Positions 18,007-27,240 are shown, counted from the first letter of the stretch. The stretch: DNA of 64,000 nt from Verrucomicrobiota bacterium (GCA_029560585.1 JAKQKQ010000335.1:62001-126000); one strand, 5' to 3'. Program-made: numbers and translations. The notes: generated from the letters alone by a model not told the origin.

Positions 18007-19290
18007 CTACTTGCCGAGGCACCAGAGGGCCTTGTGGGTGCGAATGAAGACGCGCCCGCCGGAGATGACGGGGGAGGAATCGGTGTCCTCACCGAGGGAA
18101 TTGACGGCGATTTGCTCGAACTTCGGTGAGGCGCGGAAGACGAAGACGTCACCTTTCTTGTTGGGGAGGAAGATGCGATCGTCGGCAAGAACCATCGATG
18201 ACCATGAATTGGCCTGTCGCGCATCGCTGCGGAGGCGCTGTCGCCACATTGTGTTCCCGGTCTTGATGTCGAGGCAGGCGGTTTCGGCGGCGATGGTGTG
18301 GTAGAATAGATAGCCATTCCGGATGATGCCCGAGCCGACACCACCATCGTGCCGGACGAAATGCCAGAGGCGCCGCGATTCGGTCACGTCACCCTCACCG
18401 CCAGGGCGCACCGCGAGAGAGTTTCCAGAATAGGCCCCGAGGGCCACGATCGTGCCGTCGCCGAAGAAGGGGGAAGTGTAGATCAGTGGGCTCAGGCCGC
18501 GGCAGCACCATCGCTGTTTGCCGGTCGCGGGATCGAACCCGATGACTTGCGTGGGGAATGCCATGACCAATTCATCGCGCCCGTTGGCGGCGATCACGAT
18601 GGGCGTGCTCCAGGTCCCGTCGACGGCGCCCTTCTCACGTCCTTTGAAGCCGTCGGTCCGGTCGCGGGTATCCCACAGCGGTTCCTTCCATTCCCACGCC
18701 AGGGCCCCCGTCTTCTTATTGAGCGCGACCAACCGCGATCCGGGGCCGGGCCCGTGATAGACGATGGCGAGGTCCTTGTATATCACTGGCGACGAGGCGT
18801 GTCCCCAGATGTGATCGATCGGCCCGAGATCGCGGTTCCACAGTTTCTTGCCCTGGAAGTCGTACGCGCAGATGCCGGCCGAGGCAAACGACACGACGAC
18901 GCGCTCGCCGTCGGTGACCGGCGAGGCCGAGCAACAGGGATTCGAGTTGTGGGTGCGCTCGGGTGTCGCGTAGGTGACGCCGCTCTTCCAGAGGAGTTTG
19001 CCGTCGGCGCGGTCGAAGCACATGAGGCCCCGAAAATTCTCGGCCTCGATCGGCTGGGTCACGAACACGCGGTCGTCCCAGATGGCCGGCGTTGAATTCC
19101 CGCGATTGGGCAGGGGCGTTCGCCAGACGACGTTCTTTTCGGGTCCCCATTCGGTGGGAACATCCGCCTCGGTCGTTTTGCCCGACCCGGCGATGTCGGC
19201 GCGCCACGACGGCCAGTTCGCGCAGTGCGAGGGCAGGTGGGTTAAGAGCAGGAGGGATGGCATCATGTTGAGAAGGGTTCGGGCGCGCAT
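18007..19290 (-). CDS. Exported PQQ-binding-like beta-propeller protein
   Basis: A 427-residue protein with an N-terminal signal and repeated beta-propeller blades of the PQQ-like type: NWPSWRADIAGSGKTTEA at the front, then recurring DGKLLWK, GKKLWNRDLG, TGKQRWCC and TGNTMWRQRL units at 40-60 residue intervals. No cytochrome motif or full PQQ dehydrogenase active site is visible, so a binding or scaffold role is more likely than oxidation of an alcohol. The frame opens at 19479, but the ATG at 19290 is preceded by GGAGG and directly by the signal sequence. Divergent from the sulfatase gene over 132 bases. Confidence 0.88.
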   Translation of the reverse strand: MRARTLLNMMPSLLLLTHLPSHCANWPSWRADIAGSGKTTEADVPTEWGPEKNVVWRTPLPNRGNSTPAIWDDRVFVTQPIEAENFRGLMCFDRADGKLLWKSGVTYATPERTHNSNPCCSASPVTDGERVVVSFASAGICAYDFQGKKLWNRDLGPIDHIWGHASSPVIYKDLAIVYHGPGPGSRLVALNKKTGALAWEWKEPLWDTRDRTDGFKGREKGAVDGTWSTPIVIAANGRDELVMAFPTQVIGFDPATGKQRWCCRGLSPLIYTSPFFGDGTIVALGAYSGNSLAVRPGGEGDVTESRRLWHFVRHDGGVGSGIIRNGYLFYHTIAAETACLDIKTGNTMWRQRLRSDARQANSWSSMVLADDRIFLPNKKGDVFVFRASPKFEQIAVNSLGEDTDSSPVISGGRVFIRTHKALWCLGK

Positions 19291-19422
19291 GGTCGTATCC
19301 TCCGTTGGATCGCTGATGCGGGCGCAGTATGCAGCGAAATCGTGTGCTGGCAATCGGGGTTTGGGGGGCAAGGGGCTAGCGCGTTGCCAGCCCGGCATGA
19401 TCATGGTAGAAGGGAAGGCACC

Positions 19423-20802
19423 ATGCGGCATCTCCTGTTCTTTCTCCTCGCGGAATCGTTGCTGTCTGGCGCCGTCCATGCCGCGCCCCCGAACATCCTA
19501 TTCCTGCTGACGGATGATCAGCGGTTTGACGCGGTGGGGGCACTGGGGCACCCGGTGCTCAAGACCCCGAACATCGACTCGCTGGCCCGTTCGGGCCACG
19601 TGTTCCGCAACGCGTACACGCTCGGGGCGAATGTTGGGGCGGTCTGCACCCCGAGCCGGAACATGCTGCAGATTGGAAAGGCCTATTTCCGGTACGAGGG
19701 GATCCACGCGAAACCCGATGGCCACACCATGCCGGAGGTGTTCAACGCCGCGGGATACGAGACGTACTACTATGGCAAGAAGGGCAATACCGCGCCCTTG
19801 GTCGAGGCGAAGTTCGAGCACTCGCAGGCCCTGGCCAACAATGACCTCGAGCATGTGGGCGGTGAGCCCGGAAAATGCATCGTCGATGCCGCGATCGAGT
19901 TCCTCAGATCGCGGGACCGAAAGCGGCCGTTGTTCATGCAGCTCGCCTGGCCGAACCCGCACGACCCGAGGACCGCGGCCGAAAAATACATGGCGATGTA
20001 TCGGCGGGACGAGATACCGCTGCCCAAGAACTACATGCCGCAGCACCCGTTCGATAATGGCGAGATGGCCGTCCGCGATGAGAGGCTCGCGCCTTGGCCG
20101 CGAAGCGAGGACGAGATCCGCCGCCACCTGCACGAGTACTATGCGACGATCTCGGGCCTCGATTTTCATATCGGCCGGTTGCTGGCAGTTCTGAAGGAGG
20201 TTGGGCTGGCGGAGAACACGATCATCATTTTCGCGTCGGACAATGGGCTGGCCATCGGCAGCCACGGGCTGATGGGCAAGCAGAACGTTTATGAGGATGG
20301 CCTCAAGGTGCCGCTTATCTTTTCGGGCCCCGGCATCCCGAAGGGTGAGAGTGCCGCGCTCGTCTATCTGCTCGACCTGTTTCCGACCTTCTGTGATCTC
20401 GCGGGCCTTCCGGCGCCCGAGGGCATCGATGGCCGGAGCCTGAAACCGGTCATCGTCGGCACGGCCAAGGGCGTCCGCGACACGCTGTTCCTATCCTACA
20501 AGAACGTGCAGCGCGCATTGCGCGACGACCGGTGGAAACTCATCCGCTATCCCCTGATCAACAGGGCGCAGCTCTTCGACCTCGCGTCCGATCCCTACGA
20601 AATGCGCGATCTCGCCGGTGATCTGGCACAGGCCGATCGCATCGCGAAGATGATGGGCGCGCTGCGCGAATGGCAGCAGCGCCTCGGGGATCCCGACCCG
20701 CTCGAGGTCGCGGATACCAAGACCGGCGCCTGGACGCCGCCGGGGCCGGAGGAGCCCAAGGCCAAGCGCCCCAGGAAAGCCAAGGGATCGGGGGGGCAGT
20801 AG
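19423..20802 (+). CDS. Type I (formylglycine) sulfatase, copy 1
   Basis: Exported hydrolase of sulfate esters. It has a signal peptide (to about residue 25) and the metal-binding LLTDDQR near the front. The sulfatase signature CTPSR has C75 as the residue converted to formylglycine. IIIFASDNGLAIGSHGLMGKQNVYEDG follows as the second signature. At 459 residues it is of usual length; the tail is basic (KAKRPRKAKGSGG). The ATG at 19423 follows AGGGAAGG. It stands 73 bases before a GH29 fucosidase in the same direction, pointing to sulfated fucose-containing glycans as substrate. No maturase (SUMF1 or anSME) is in the window. Confidence 0.93.
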   Translation: MRHLLFFLLAESLLSGAVHAAPPNILFLLTDDQRFDAVGALGHPVLKTPNIDSLARSGHVFRNAYTLGANVGAVCTPSRNMLQIGKAYFRYEGIHAKPDGHTMPEVFNAAGYETYYYGKKGNTAPLVEAKFEHSQALANNDLEHVGGEPGKCIVDAAIEFLRSRDRKRPLFMQLAWPNPHDPRTAAEKYMAMYRRDEIPLPKNYMPQHPFDNGEMAVRDERLAPWPRSEDEIRRHLHEYYATISGLDFHIGRLLAVLKEVGLAENTIIIFASDNGLAIGSHGLMGKQNVYEDGLKVPLIFSGPGIPKGESAALVYLLDLFPTFCDLAGLPAPEGIDGRSLKPVIVGTAKGVRDTLFLSYKNVQRALRDDRWKLIRYPLINRAQLFDLASDPYEMRDLAGDLAQADRIAKMMGALREWQQRLGDPDPLEVADTKTGAWTPPGPEEPKAKRPRKAKGSGGQ

Positions 20803-20875
20803 TCACCGTAGTCACCGGCGCCGTTGCACCGGTCTGGGACTTCCCTCTTGGACGGCGGACTGTTAGCGTGGCGGC

Positions 20876-22270
20876 ATGAAGCGCAGATCTTTTCTGAAGA
20901 CGGCCGCGGCCGCCGCGGCGATGCCATCCGTCGCGCCGCTGATCGCAGTTGCCGCATCGACCGAAAAGCGGGCGACCGTGCCGGGGCGCATCGCGCGTTT
21001 TGGCGACGGGCGCGACTGGTTCTTCGATCGGCGTTTTGGGATGTTCGTTCACTGGGGGCTGTACGCGATCCCGGGATTTCACGAGCAGCACCAGTGGCGC
21101 AAGAGGGTGCCGCGCGCCGAATATGTGAAGCTCGCGGCCCAGTGGAACCCCGTGAAGTACGATCCGGACGCATGGCTCGATCTCCTCGAGCGCACGGGGA
21201 TGAAGTACATCTGCCTGACAACCAAACACCACGACGGCTTCTGTCTCTGGGACACCAAACAGACCACCTACAACACCATGAACACGCCCTTTGGCAAGGA
21301 CGTGCTGAGGATGCTCGCGGACGCGTGCCACCGGCGCGGGATTCCGCTCTGCCTCTATTATTCGATCGCGGACTGGCACCAGCCGAACTATCCCAATCAG
21401 GGTCGGCACCACGAGCTCGCCGGCCCCGAGCCGGGGGACCAGCCGGACTGGGGAAAGTATCTGGACTTCCTCAGGGCGCAGGTCCGGGAGCTGTGCACGA
21501 ATTACGGGGAACTGCACGGTTTCTGGTGGGACATGAATGTGCCGCAGCACAAGGATCCCTCGATCAGCGCCATGATCCGGCAGCTTCAACCCAAGGCCGT
21601 CATCAACAATCGCGGTTTCGACGATGGCGACTTCGGGACGCCCGAGCGCGACTACGACAAGAAGTCGGGTGATGCCGCGGCGTTTGATCGTCCGACGGAG
21701 GCCTGCCAATCGGTCGGCGCGGAGAGCTGGGGTTACCGCAAGGACGAGGACTACTATACCGACCGGCACATCATCCGAAGCATCGACCGCTATCTGGCGC
21801 GCGACGCGAACTATCTCCTCAACGTCGGCCCCATGCCCGACGGCACCATCGCGCCGGAGGCCGTCGCGATACTCGACCGCGTCGGCGCATGGTACGAGAA
21901 GGTCAAGGAATCATTCGAGGGCGCCGAGCCCGCATCGAAACTGGTCCAGAATCCGGGCGTGACGCTCACGCGCCGCGGCAACGACCTCTACGTTCACCTG
22001 TCGGTCGATCCGCCAACCGATGCCGTGAAGCTCAAGCCTTTTCGCGTCGCGCCGAAGCGTGCGACGTTGCTCAACGATGGCCGCCCCGTGGAAGTCGCCC
22101 TCGACATGGTCCCGAGCGACCACGTCGAACAAAAGGGTTACCTGCGCCTGCGCAAACTTCCGACAAACGAGATGGCCAACACGGTCCTCGTGGCCAAATT
22201 GGAGTTCGATCGTCCCGTCGAGGCCGCCGCGGGCGCCGTCGGCGCCGATGACGACATGCGGCGGAGGTGA
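20876..22270 (+). CDS. GH29 alpha-L-fucosidase
   Basis: Exported 464-residue enzyme with a twin-arginine-like start (MKRRSFLKTAAAA). GH29 features are RFGMFVHWGLYAIPGF, MKYICLTTKHHDGFCLWDT, YYSIADWHQP, and the nucleophile strand GFWWDMN (D219). The acid/base residue of GH29 is not strictly conserved and cannot be pointed out with certainty. The barrel runs to about 340, followed by a short beta-sandwich. Hydrolysis of alpha-L-fucosides is the family activity; some members act on galactosides. Coupling with the upstream sulfatase suggests action on sulfated fucans or fucosylated glycans. Confidence 0.93.
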   Translation: MKRRSFLKTAAAAAAMPSVAPLIAVAASTEKRATVPGRIARFGDGRDWFFDRRFGMFVHWGLYAIPGFHEQHQWRKRVPRAEYVKLAAQWNPVKYDPDAWLDLLERTGMKYICLTTKHHDGFCLWDTKQTTYNTMNTPFGKDVLRMLADACHRRGIPLCLYYSIADWHQPNYPNQGRHHELAGPEPGDQPDWGKYLDFLRAQVRELCTNYGELHGFWWDMNVPQHKDPSISAMIRQLQPKAVINNRGFDDGDFGTPERDYDKKSGDAAAFDRPTEACQSVGAESWGYRKDEDYYTDRHIIRSIDRYLARDANYLLNVGPMPDGTIAPEAVAILDRVGAWYEKVKESFEGAEPASKLVQNPGVTLTRRGNDLYVHLSVDPPTDAVKLKPFRVAPKRATLLNDGRPVEVALDMVPSDHVEQKGYLRLRKLPTNEMANTVLVAKLEFDRPVEAAAGAVGADDDMRRR

Positions 22271-22399
22271 CAGGCTTCCCCGGCGAGAATCGTTTTTTCA
22301 CGAAGAGCGCCGAGGACGCGGGACGCCGTGGGTCTTTGCGATCTGCGTGCCCCGTGTGGGACAACTTGCGGGTGATTCGCGGGGTCCACTTCCGGGCGA

Positions 22400-22428
22400 T
22401 TGACCTCCGGGGGCGATGCTGCTATAGC
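22400..22428 (+). promoter_or_regulatory. Sigma70-type promoter for the HNH gene
   Basis: TTGACC (22400-22405) and TATAGC (22423-22428) are separated by 17 bases. The predicted transcript start is about 20 bases before the ATG at 22457. This is the best-matching promoter in the window. Confidence 0.65.
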
Positions 22429-22456
22429 CAACACTTCCGATCGTGGAGGTCGGGCC

Positions 22457-23053
22457 ATGAGCGACAATGTGCTTGTGTTGAACCGGTTGTGGCAGGCGGT
22501 GAATGTCTGTTCCGTTCGCCGGGCGTTTACTTTGCTCTGTGCTGGGCACGCGCAGGTGGTCGAGACCAACAGCGTGGGATATCAGACGTTTGGTTTCCGC
22601 GAGTGGCAAGATGTGTCGCGCCAGTACGATGGGCACGATGTGGTGCGGACCATCTCGTTCAAGATCCGGATTCCCAAGGTGATCGTGCTGCTGTTCTACG
22701 ACCGGTTTCCGAAGAAGGAGGTCAAGTTCACGCGGCAGAACGTGTTCGAGCGCGATAAGAGCACCTGCCAGTACTGCGGTCGGGGCTTTGAACGCAAGGA
22801 GTTGAATCTAGATCACGTGGTGCCGCGGGATCGCGGCGGGAGGATGAGCTGGGAGAATATCGTGTGCTCTTGCGTGGAGTGCAACACGCGCAAGGGCAAT
22901 CGGACGCCGGAGGAGGCGGGGATGAGGCTGATCCGGCGACCCCGACGTCCAAAATGGCGACCGTCGCTGGTGGTCTCGTTCTCCAAGCACATGGACGAGT
23001 CGTGGCGGACGTTCCTGGATATCTCGTACTGGAACGTCGAGCTTGGGGAGTGA
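22457..23053 (+). CDS. Stand-alone HNH endonuclease
   Basis: A 198-residue cytoplasmic protein. An N-terminal domain beginning NVLVLNRLWQAVNVC, found with many bacterial HNH proteins, is followed by the nuclease fold. Zinc pairs C104-x2-C107 and C139-x2-C142 hold the fold; LDHVVPRDRGG gives the catalytic His (H120), and N134 and the RKGNRTPEEAGM helix complete the motif. The frame opens at 22400, but GGAGG just before the ATG at 22457 and the promoter at 22400 support the later start. Neighbours are unrelated sugar genes, so it seems a single-gene unit. Its cellular role is unknown; no methylase, toxin partner or intron is visible nearby. Confidence 0.9.
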   Translation: MSDNVLVLNRLWQAVNVCSVRRAFTLLCAGHAQVVETNSVGYQTFGFREWQDVSRQYDGHDVVRTISFKIRIPKVIVLLFYDRFPKKEVKFTRQNVFERDKSTCQYCGRGFERKELNLDHVVPRDRGGRMSWENIVCSCVECNTRKGNRTPEEAGMRLIRRPRRPKWRPSLVVSFSKHMDESWRTFLDISYWNVELGE

Positions 23054-23066
23054 GCTGATGCGAGGG

Positions 23067-23099
23067 TCGCGGCCGATCGCCCCAGGCGATTGGCCGCGA
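23067..23099 (+). terminator. Terminator-like hairpin after the HNH gene
   Basis: Fifteen-base arms TCGCGGCCGATCGCC (23067-23081) and GGCGATTGGCCGCGA (23085-23099) pair completely apart from one G-U, around a 3-base loop. It starts 14 bases after the stop. No T-run follows. Confidence 0.5.
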
Positions 23100-23181
23100 A
23101 ACGCGAATGCGTTCGGCGGGGGATCAGTCGCAGGTTTCAGTTGATCGGGCGCTGGCATGACGTCTACGCTTCCGGTCACGC

Positions 23182-24525
23182 ATGAAACGCCGTCACTTCC
23201 TCAGGGCGGCCGCCGGTTGCGCGGCGGCCATCGGTTTTCCGACAATCATCCCGGCCACGGCATTGGGCCGCGACGGTCGGGTTGCGCCATCGAACCGGAT
23301 CGCGATGGGGTTCATCGGCCTCGGGGGCCGCGGGACCTCGAACATGAAGGTCCTCTCGGGTGATCCGGGCGTACAGCCGGTGGCGCTCTGCGATGTCGAT
23401 CGGGCATCGAAGGAGACCGAGCGCAGGGGCCTGCTCCAGGCTAAGAAGGCGCTGCTGGATTCCCTCAAAGAGCAGGGTCGGTCGTTGGCAGAGGGTGACT
23501 TGACGCTGTACGGGGATTTCCGCGAACTGGTGGCCCGGGCCGACATCGATGCGGTCTCCATCGCCACGCCCGACCACTGGCATGGGCTGACGACGATGGC
23601 GGCGCTGAAGTCGGGCAAGGACGTATACTGCGAGAAGCCGTTGGCCAATAGCATCCGCGAGGGCCGCGCGGTATGTGACGCGGCGCGGCGATATGGCCGG
23701 GTGGTCCAGACCGGAAGCCACGAGCGTTCCAACGACTCGGTGCGCTACGCCTGTGAGCTGGTGCGCAATGGTCGGATCGGGAAGGTCAAGGCGATCCGCG
23801 TGAACCTGCCGACTGACGATGCCGGTTTCCAGCGGCTGCGGGAGGCCAAACCGCCGCAGCCCGCGATGCCGACCCCCGAGGGCTTTGATCTGGAGATGTG
23901 GCTGGGGCCCTCGCCGTGGGCCCCCTACCACCCCGAGCGCTGTGGCCCGAAGTGGCGATATAACCTGGACACGGGAGGTGGCGAGATCACCGACCGCGGC
24001 GCCCACGTGCTGGATCTGGTGCAGTACATCGCGGGCTGCGATGACACGGGCCCCGTGGAACTGAACGCTGAGGGAAAGCAGATGGATGACGGCATCCACA
24101 ACTGTTTCTTGGATTTCAAATTCGAGTTCCGTTATCCGAACGGCATCCCCGTGACGGGCGCGAGCGAGGGCAACCGCGGATTTAAGATCGAAGGCGAGAC
24201 GGGCTGGATCTTTGTGAACATCCACGGCGGTCGCCTAGAGGCCTCGTCGCCGGACCTGCTCAAGGAACGCATTGGCCCAGGCGAGATTCATGAGCGGCGC
24301 ACTCCCGGGCATCACCAGGACTTCCTCGAGTGCGTCCGCGCCCGGCGGCGTCCCGTGGCGTTCCATGAGATCGGTCACCGAACCGCCACTGTCTGCCACC
24401 TCATCAACATCGCGCTGCTGACGGGGCGCAAGATCGCCTGGGACCCAAAGGCCGAGCAGATCACCAACGATGCATGCCTGAACCGCATGGTCGAGAAACC
24501 CATGCGGGCGCCATGGAGGATCTGA
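23182..24525 (+). CDS. Tat-exported Gfo/Idh/MocA oxidoreductase (copy 2)
   Basis: A 447-residue member of the family. It starts with KRRHFLRAAAGCAAA, a Tat-type signal, followed by the Rossmann motif GFIGLGGRGTS and EKP in VYCEKPLANS. The second domain carries GPSPWAPYHPERC and GGEITDRGAHVLDLVQY, the latter with the Asp/His typical of this subgroup. Substrate unknown; the subgroup (copies 2-4 here) is the one common in planctomycetes and verrucomicrobia, where dozens of paralogues occur. No close operon partner: 128 bases from the HNH gene and 235 from the barrel protein. Confidence 0.92.
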   Translation: MKRRHFLRAAAGCAAAIGFPTIIPATALGRDGRVAPSNRIAMGFIGLGGRGTSNMKVLSGDPGVQPVALCDVDRASKETERRGLLQAKKALLDSLKEQGRSLAEGDLTLYGDFRELVARADIDAVSIATPDHWHGLTTMAALKSGKDVYCEKPLANSIREGRAVCDAARRYGRVVQTGSHERSNDSVRYACELVRNGRIGKVKAIRVNLPTDDAGFQRLREAKPPQPAMPTPEGFDLEMWLGPSPWAPYHPERCGPKWRYNLDTGGGEITDRGAHVLDLVQYIAGCDDTGPVELNAEGKQMDDGIHNCFLDFKFEFRYPNGIPVTGASEGNRGFKIEGETGWIFVNIHGGRLEASSPDLLKERIGPGEIHERRTPGHHQDFLECVRARRRPVAFHEIGHRTATVCHLINIALLTGRKIAWDPKAEQITNDACLNRMVEKPMRAPWRI

Positions 24526-24706
24526 GAGGGAACCGCACGGTTCGATCCATCCTGTCCGCGATCCGGCCCTCAGGCTGCATTTCCCACCCGAACGCGTCAA
24601 ATATGCGGCTGTTTTTTGGGGGTCAGAAGGGAGAACCCTGGTTCCCACAATGGGTTAGGACTGAAGAACGAGCGTTCGATGTGCCGGACAAAAGGATTTT
24701 AGGGGC

Positions 24707-24734
24707 TTGACGAGGGTTCTTTTTTTGGTAGGCT
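24707..24734 (+). promoter_or_regulatory. Sigma70-type promoter for the small barrel gene
   Basis: TTGACG (24707-24712) and TAGGCT (24729-24734) lie 16 bases apart, with a T-rich spacer. The predicted start point, near 24741, leaves a 20-base leader containing AAGGAG. Confidence 0.65.
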
Positions 24735-24747
24735 GAGCCATTAACAC

Positions 24748-24753
24748 AAGGAG
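24748..24753 (+). promoter_or_regulatory. Ribosome binding site that decides the barrel-protein start
   Basis: AAGGAG is one base before the ATG at 24755 but seven before the ATG at 24761. Translation should therefore begin at 24761, giving MKKVLITAV. Confidence 0.7.
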
Positions 24754-24760
24754 AATGAAT

Positions 24761-25300
24761 ATGAAGAAAGTACTGATCACTGCAGTGAGCGCGTTTGCAG
24801 GCGTTGCGCTTTGGGCTGGCGGCGTCGCTCCCGAATCAAAGGTCGTTGAGAAGATGGTTGAGCAACCGGCGCCTTGCGAGTGCTTCCGGGCTGGCGAAAT
24901 CCAGTTGGATGTCTTCGGCGCATGGGCGGCTTCCACTGCCAACAACGATATTCTTGAGAACAACGGTTGGGGCGGTGGCATCGGTGCCAACTACTTCATC
25001 ACCAAGTATTTCGGTATTGGTGCTGAGGGGTACTGGCTCGCCGTTGACAGCACCCTCCACGGTGTTTCGGGCAGCGTGATTGCCCGTCTGCCGTTCGAGA
25101 GCGGACCCTGCTGGGCGCCCTACGTTTTCGTGGGCGGCGGTGGCCTGTTTGATGGTTCCAGCATGGGCACCGCGCATGCGGGCGCTGGCTTTGATATCCG
25201 GCTGACCAAGAAGATCGGCCTGATCATCGACAGCCGATTCAACTTCGGTGGGCTCGACGAGTACACGTTGACCCGCGCTGGCCTGCGCTTCTCGTTCTGA
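24761..25300 (+). CDS. Small outer-membrane beta-barrel protein
   Basis: A 179-residue protein with signal peptide (MKKVLITAVSAFAGVALWAG) and about eight amphipathic strands alternating with turns. It ends in the strand AGLRFSF with a terminal Phe, the usual signal for outer-membrane insertion. Segments such as GGGIGANYFITKYFGIGAEG and GAGFDIRLTKKIGLIIDSRF resemble OmpA/OmpW-like porin-family barrels. A CEC pair (residues 39-41) lies at the mature N-terminus. It stands alone between a good promoter and a strong terminator, so it is probably well expressed and independently regulated. Function unknown; structural or adhesion roles are possible. Confidence 0.8.
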   Translation: MKKVLITAVSAFAGVALWAGGVAPESKVVEKMVEQPAPCECFRAGEIQLDVFGAWAASTANNDILENNGWGGGIGANYFITKYFGIGAEGYWLAVDSTLHGVSGSVIARLPFESGPCWAPYVFVGGGGLFDGSSMGTAHAGAGFDIRLTKKIGLIIDSRFNFGGLDEYTLTRAGLRFSF

Positions 25301-25328
25301 TCGCAGAGCGCTAGGTTTGCATTCAAAA

Positions 25329-25357
25329 GCGCCGGGGGTGACCCCGGCGCTTTTTTT
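25329..25357 (+). terminator. Rho-independent terminator
   Basis: GCGCCGGGG (25329-25337), loop GTGA, CCCCGGCGC (25342-25350), then seven T (25351-25357). The stem is perfect. This is the clearest terminator in the window and ends the small barrel transcript. Confidence 0.95.
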
Positions 25358-25445
25358 GTATTTGGCGCGCTTGGGGGAGCATGAAAACCGCGCTGTGAAA
25401 AATGTGGGCTAGACGCTCGGTGGGGCCGCCGATATAAGAGGCGAC

Positions 25446-27173
25446 ATGGCTAGCGTCCCGCCGCGACAAGCCCGTTTGACTTCAAGCGCAGCATGCGTCT
25501 CGGTCCTCATGTCTTTTTTGTGCTGGATTCCCGGCCACGCCCAAGAGGCGGGGGGCGGTGGCACAAACATGTTTCAGAATGCAGACATGAGCCGCGCCGT
25601 ACCCATGGAGGTGCTGTGGGACGGGGTGGATAGCAAGAGCAAGCTGCGGGTGCCGACCTACAGCCGCATTGCGGCGACCATGAGCGGGAAGGTGACGGGT
25701 GTGCCCATGCCGGCGTCGCCGGCGATAGGCGACGTCACCGGCGACCAATTGCCCGACCTGGTCGTTGGCGATGGGCTGGGCTACATCTGGGTGTTCAAGA
25801 ACGTGGGCACGAAGGAGGCGCCGAAATTCACCGGCGGGGAGATCCTGCCGGTCTGGCTCTTCCACGAAGAGCGTTGGGGCGGATATCAGCTGCACGCGGG
25901 TTGGGAGCGAGAAAACCCCCGCTATGTCCCGCGTGTCCACCTGACCGACTGGGATGGCAACCGAGAGCCGGAGTTGGTTGTGGGCACATTCTTTGGCGAG
26001 ATCTATCACGTGCCGCTGAACATCAGCGGCGGCCAGGTGTCCGTGCCCAACGGCACCGCGGCGCAGTCCGAGATCGGGGTCCGCCAGCAGGGCGAGTTTT
26101 GGGGGAACTTCTTCACGCCATTTGTCTGGGACTGGAACGGCGACGGGGCCAAGGATCTCCTCATAGGCGAGGGCACCTACGCGTGCAACGCGGTCTATCT
26201 GCTGTTCAACACCGGCAGCAACTCAGGCCCGAAGTTCAAGGCGGATGAGCGGAAGGTGCTGGTGTGGGGCGATGGGCGCGAGCAGCTCAAGCCAGCGATC
26301 GTCGACTGGGACAACGACGGAAACGCCGACCTTCTCGTCTGCGACTACAATGGCGGCATCACCATCCACCTCAACAAGGGCGGCAACAAGGACCTCAAGG
26401 AACCCCTCCCATCCCAGGGCATCGACTTGCAGATCGGGAGCCAGAAGAGTTTTGGGACGCTCTGCTGTCCGGCGATCGGCGATCTCAATGGCGACGGGCT
26501 CTTCGATATCGTGATCGGAAAATCCGATGGGACCCTGAGCTATGCGTATAACAGGGGGAAGGCCGGGGCGCCGAAGTTCGACAAGCTCGAGCAATTCGCC
26601 GGCGCGGACATTTATCCGGCGACCAAGCGCCCGGTGTACTGGACCGACAACCTCATGCGCTCAGGCACGCCCTACTACGTGGTGGAGCAGTTCAACGATC
26701 CGACCAACACCGCGGGACCCGGCCGCAGCGGCGGGGACTGCGTCCGGCTGCGCTTCGTCACGCCCCAGCAGACCGTCGCGAAGGGGAAGTTCCCGCCCGT
26801 CGGCAGCAGCGAGAAGGACTTTGTCAACATCATGCGGTACGAGCAGAGCAGCAAGCTCTACGTGGGCAAGAAGTACGAGATCAGTTTCTGGATCCGCCGG
26901 GAGGGCTTCACGTCCTGCGACTGGTACATCTGGGGCGAAGAGTGGGAGAAGGGGAAGACCCGCCGCGGTGAGGAGATCCAATGGTACGGCAAGAAGCGGC
27001 TCTCCGTCCACCAGGAGCGCGAAAATGTGGCTGGCGGCGGCTGGCGGTTCATCAAGAAGACATTCGTGCTGCCGGGCAAGATCAAGGGCAATGACGTGAA
27101 CCACATCTTCTGGATTCTCACGAATGGCACGGGTGAGGTGTACGTCGACGACATCAGCTTCAAGGAGGTCTGA
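25446..27173 (+). CDS. FG-GAP/VCBS beta-propeller exported protein (paralogue 1)
   Basis: A 575-residue exported protein (signal ending PGHAQEA). Propeller blades of the FG-GAP type show calcium-binding loops DVTGDQLPDLVVGD, DWDGNREPELVVG, DWNGDGAKDLLIGEG, DWDNDGNADLLVCD and DLNGDGLFDIVIGK between about residues 95 and 365. The C-terminal third (about 395-575) reads as a CBM4/9-like jelly roll ending GTGEVYVDDISFKEV. It probably binds a surface or polysaccharide; no enzymatic residues are recognised. A tandem paralogue of nearly the same length follows after 67 bases. TATAAG at 25433-25438 is very close to the ATG, so a nearly leaderless transcript is possible. Confidence 0.85.
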   Translation: MASVPPRQARLTSSAACVSVLMSFLCWIPGHAQEAGGGGTNMFQNADMSRAVPMEVLWDGVDSKSKLRVPTYSRIAATMSGKVTGVPMPASPAIGDVTGDQLPDLVVGDGLGYIWVFKNVGTKEAPKFTGGEILPVWLFHEERWGGYQLHAGWERENPRYVPRVHLTDWDGNREPELVVGTFFGEIYHVPLNISGGQVSVPNGTAAQSEIGVRQQGEFWGNFFTPFVWDWNGDGAKDLLIGEGTYACNAVYLLFNTGSNSGPKFKADERKVLVWGDGREQLKPAIVDWDNDGNADLLVCDYNGGITIHLNKGGNKDLKEPLPSQGIDLQIGSQKSFGTLCCPAIGDLNGDGLFDIVIGKSDGTLSYAYNRGKAGAPKFDKLEQFAGADIYPATKRPVYWTDNLMRSGTPYYVVEQFNDPTNTAGPGRSGGDCVRLRFVTPQQTVAKGKFPPVGSSEKDFVNIMRYEQSSKLYVGKKYEISFWIRREGFTSCDWYIWGEEWEKGKTRRGEEIQWYGKKRLSVHQERENVAGGGWRFIKKTFVLPGKIKGNDVNHIFWILTNGTGEVYVDDISFKEV

Positions 27174-27240
27174 CGGTCTTTGGGGACAGGGGTGGCCGTC
27201 TTTTACTGGACGGGACGGCGGTCGCGGTTAGTGTTTTTCC

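Noticed and set aside
18007-19290. A quinoprotein alcohol dehydrogenase
   Set aside because: Propeller blades are present, but length is short and neither a heme c site nor the dehydrogenase active-site disulfide is visible.
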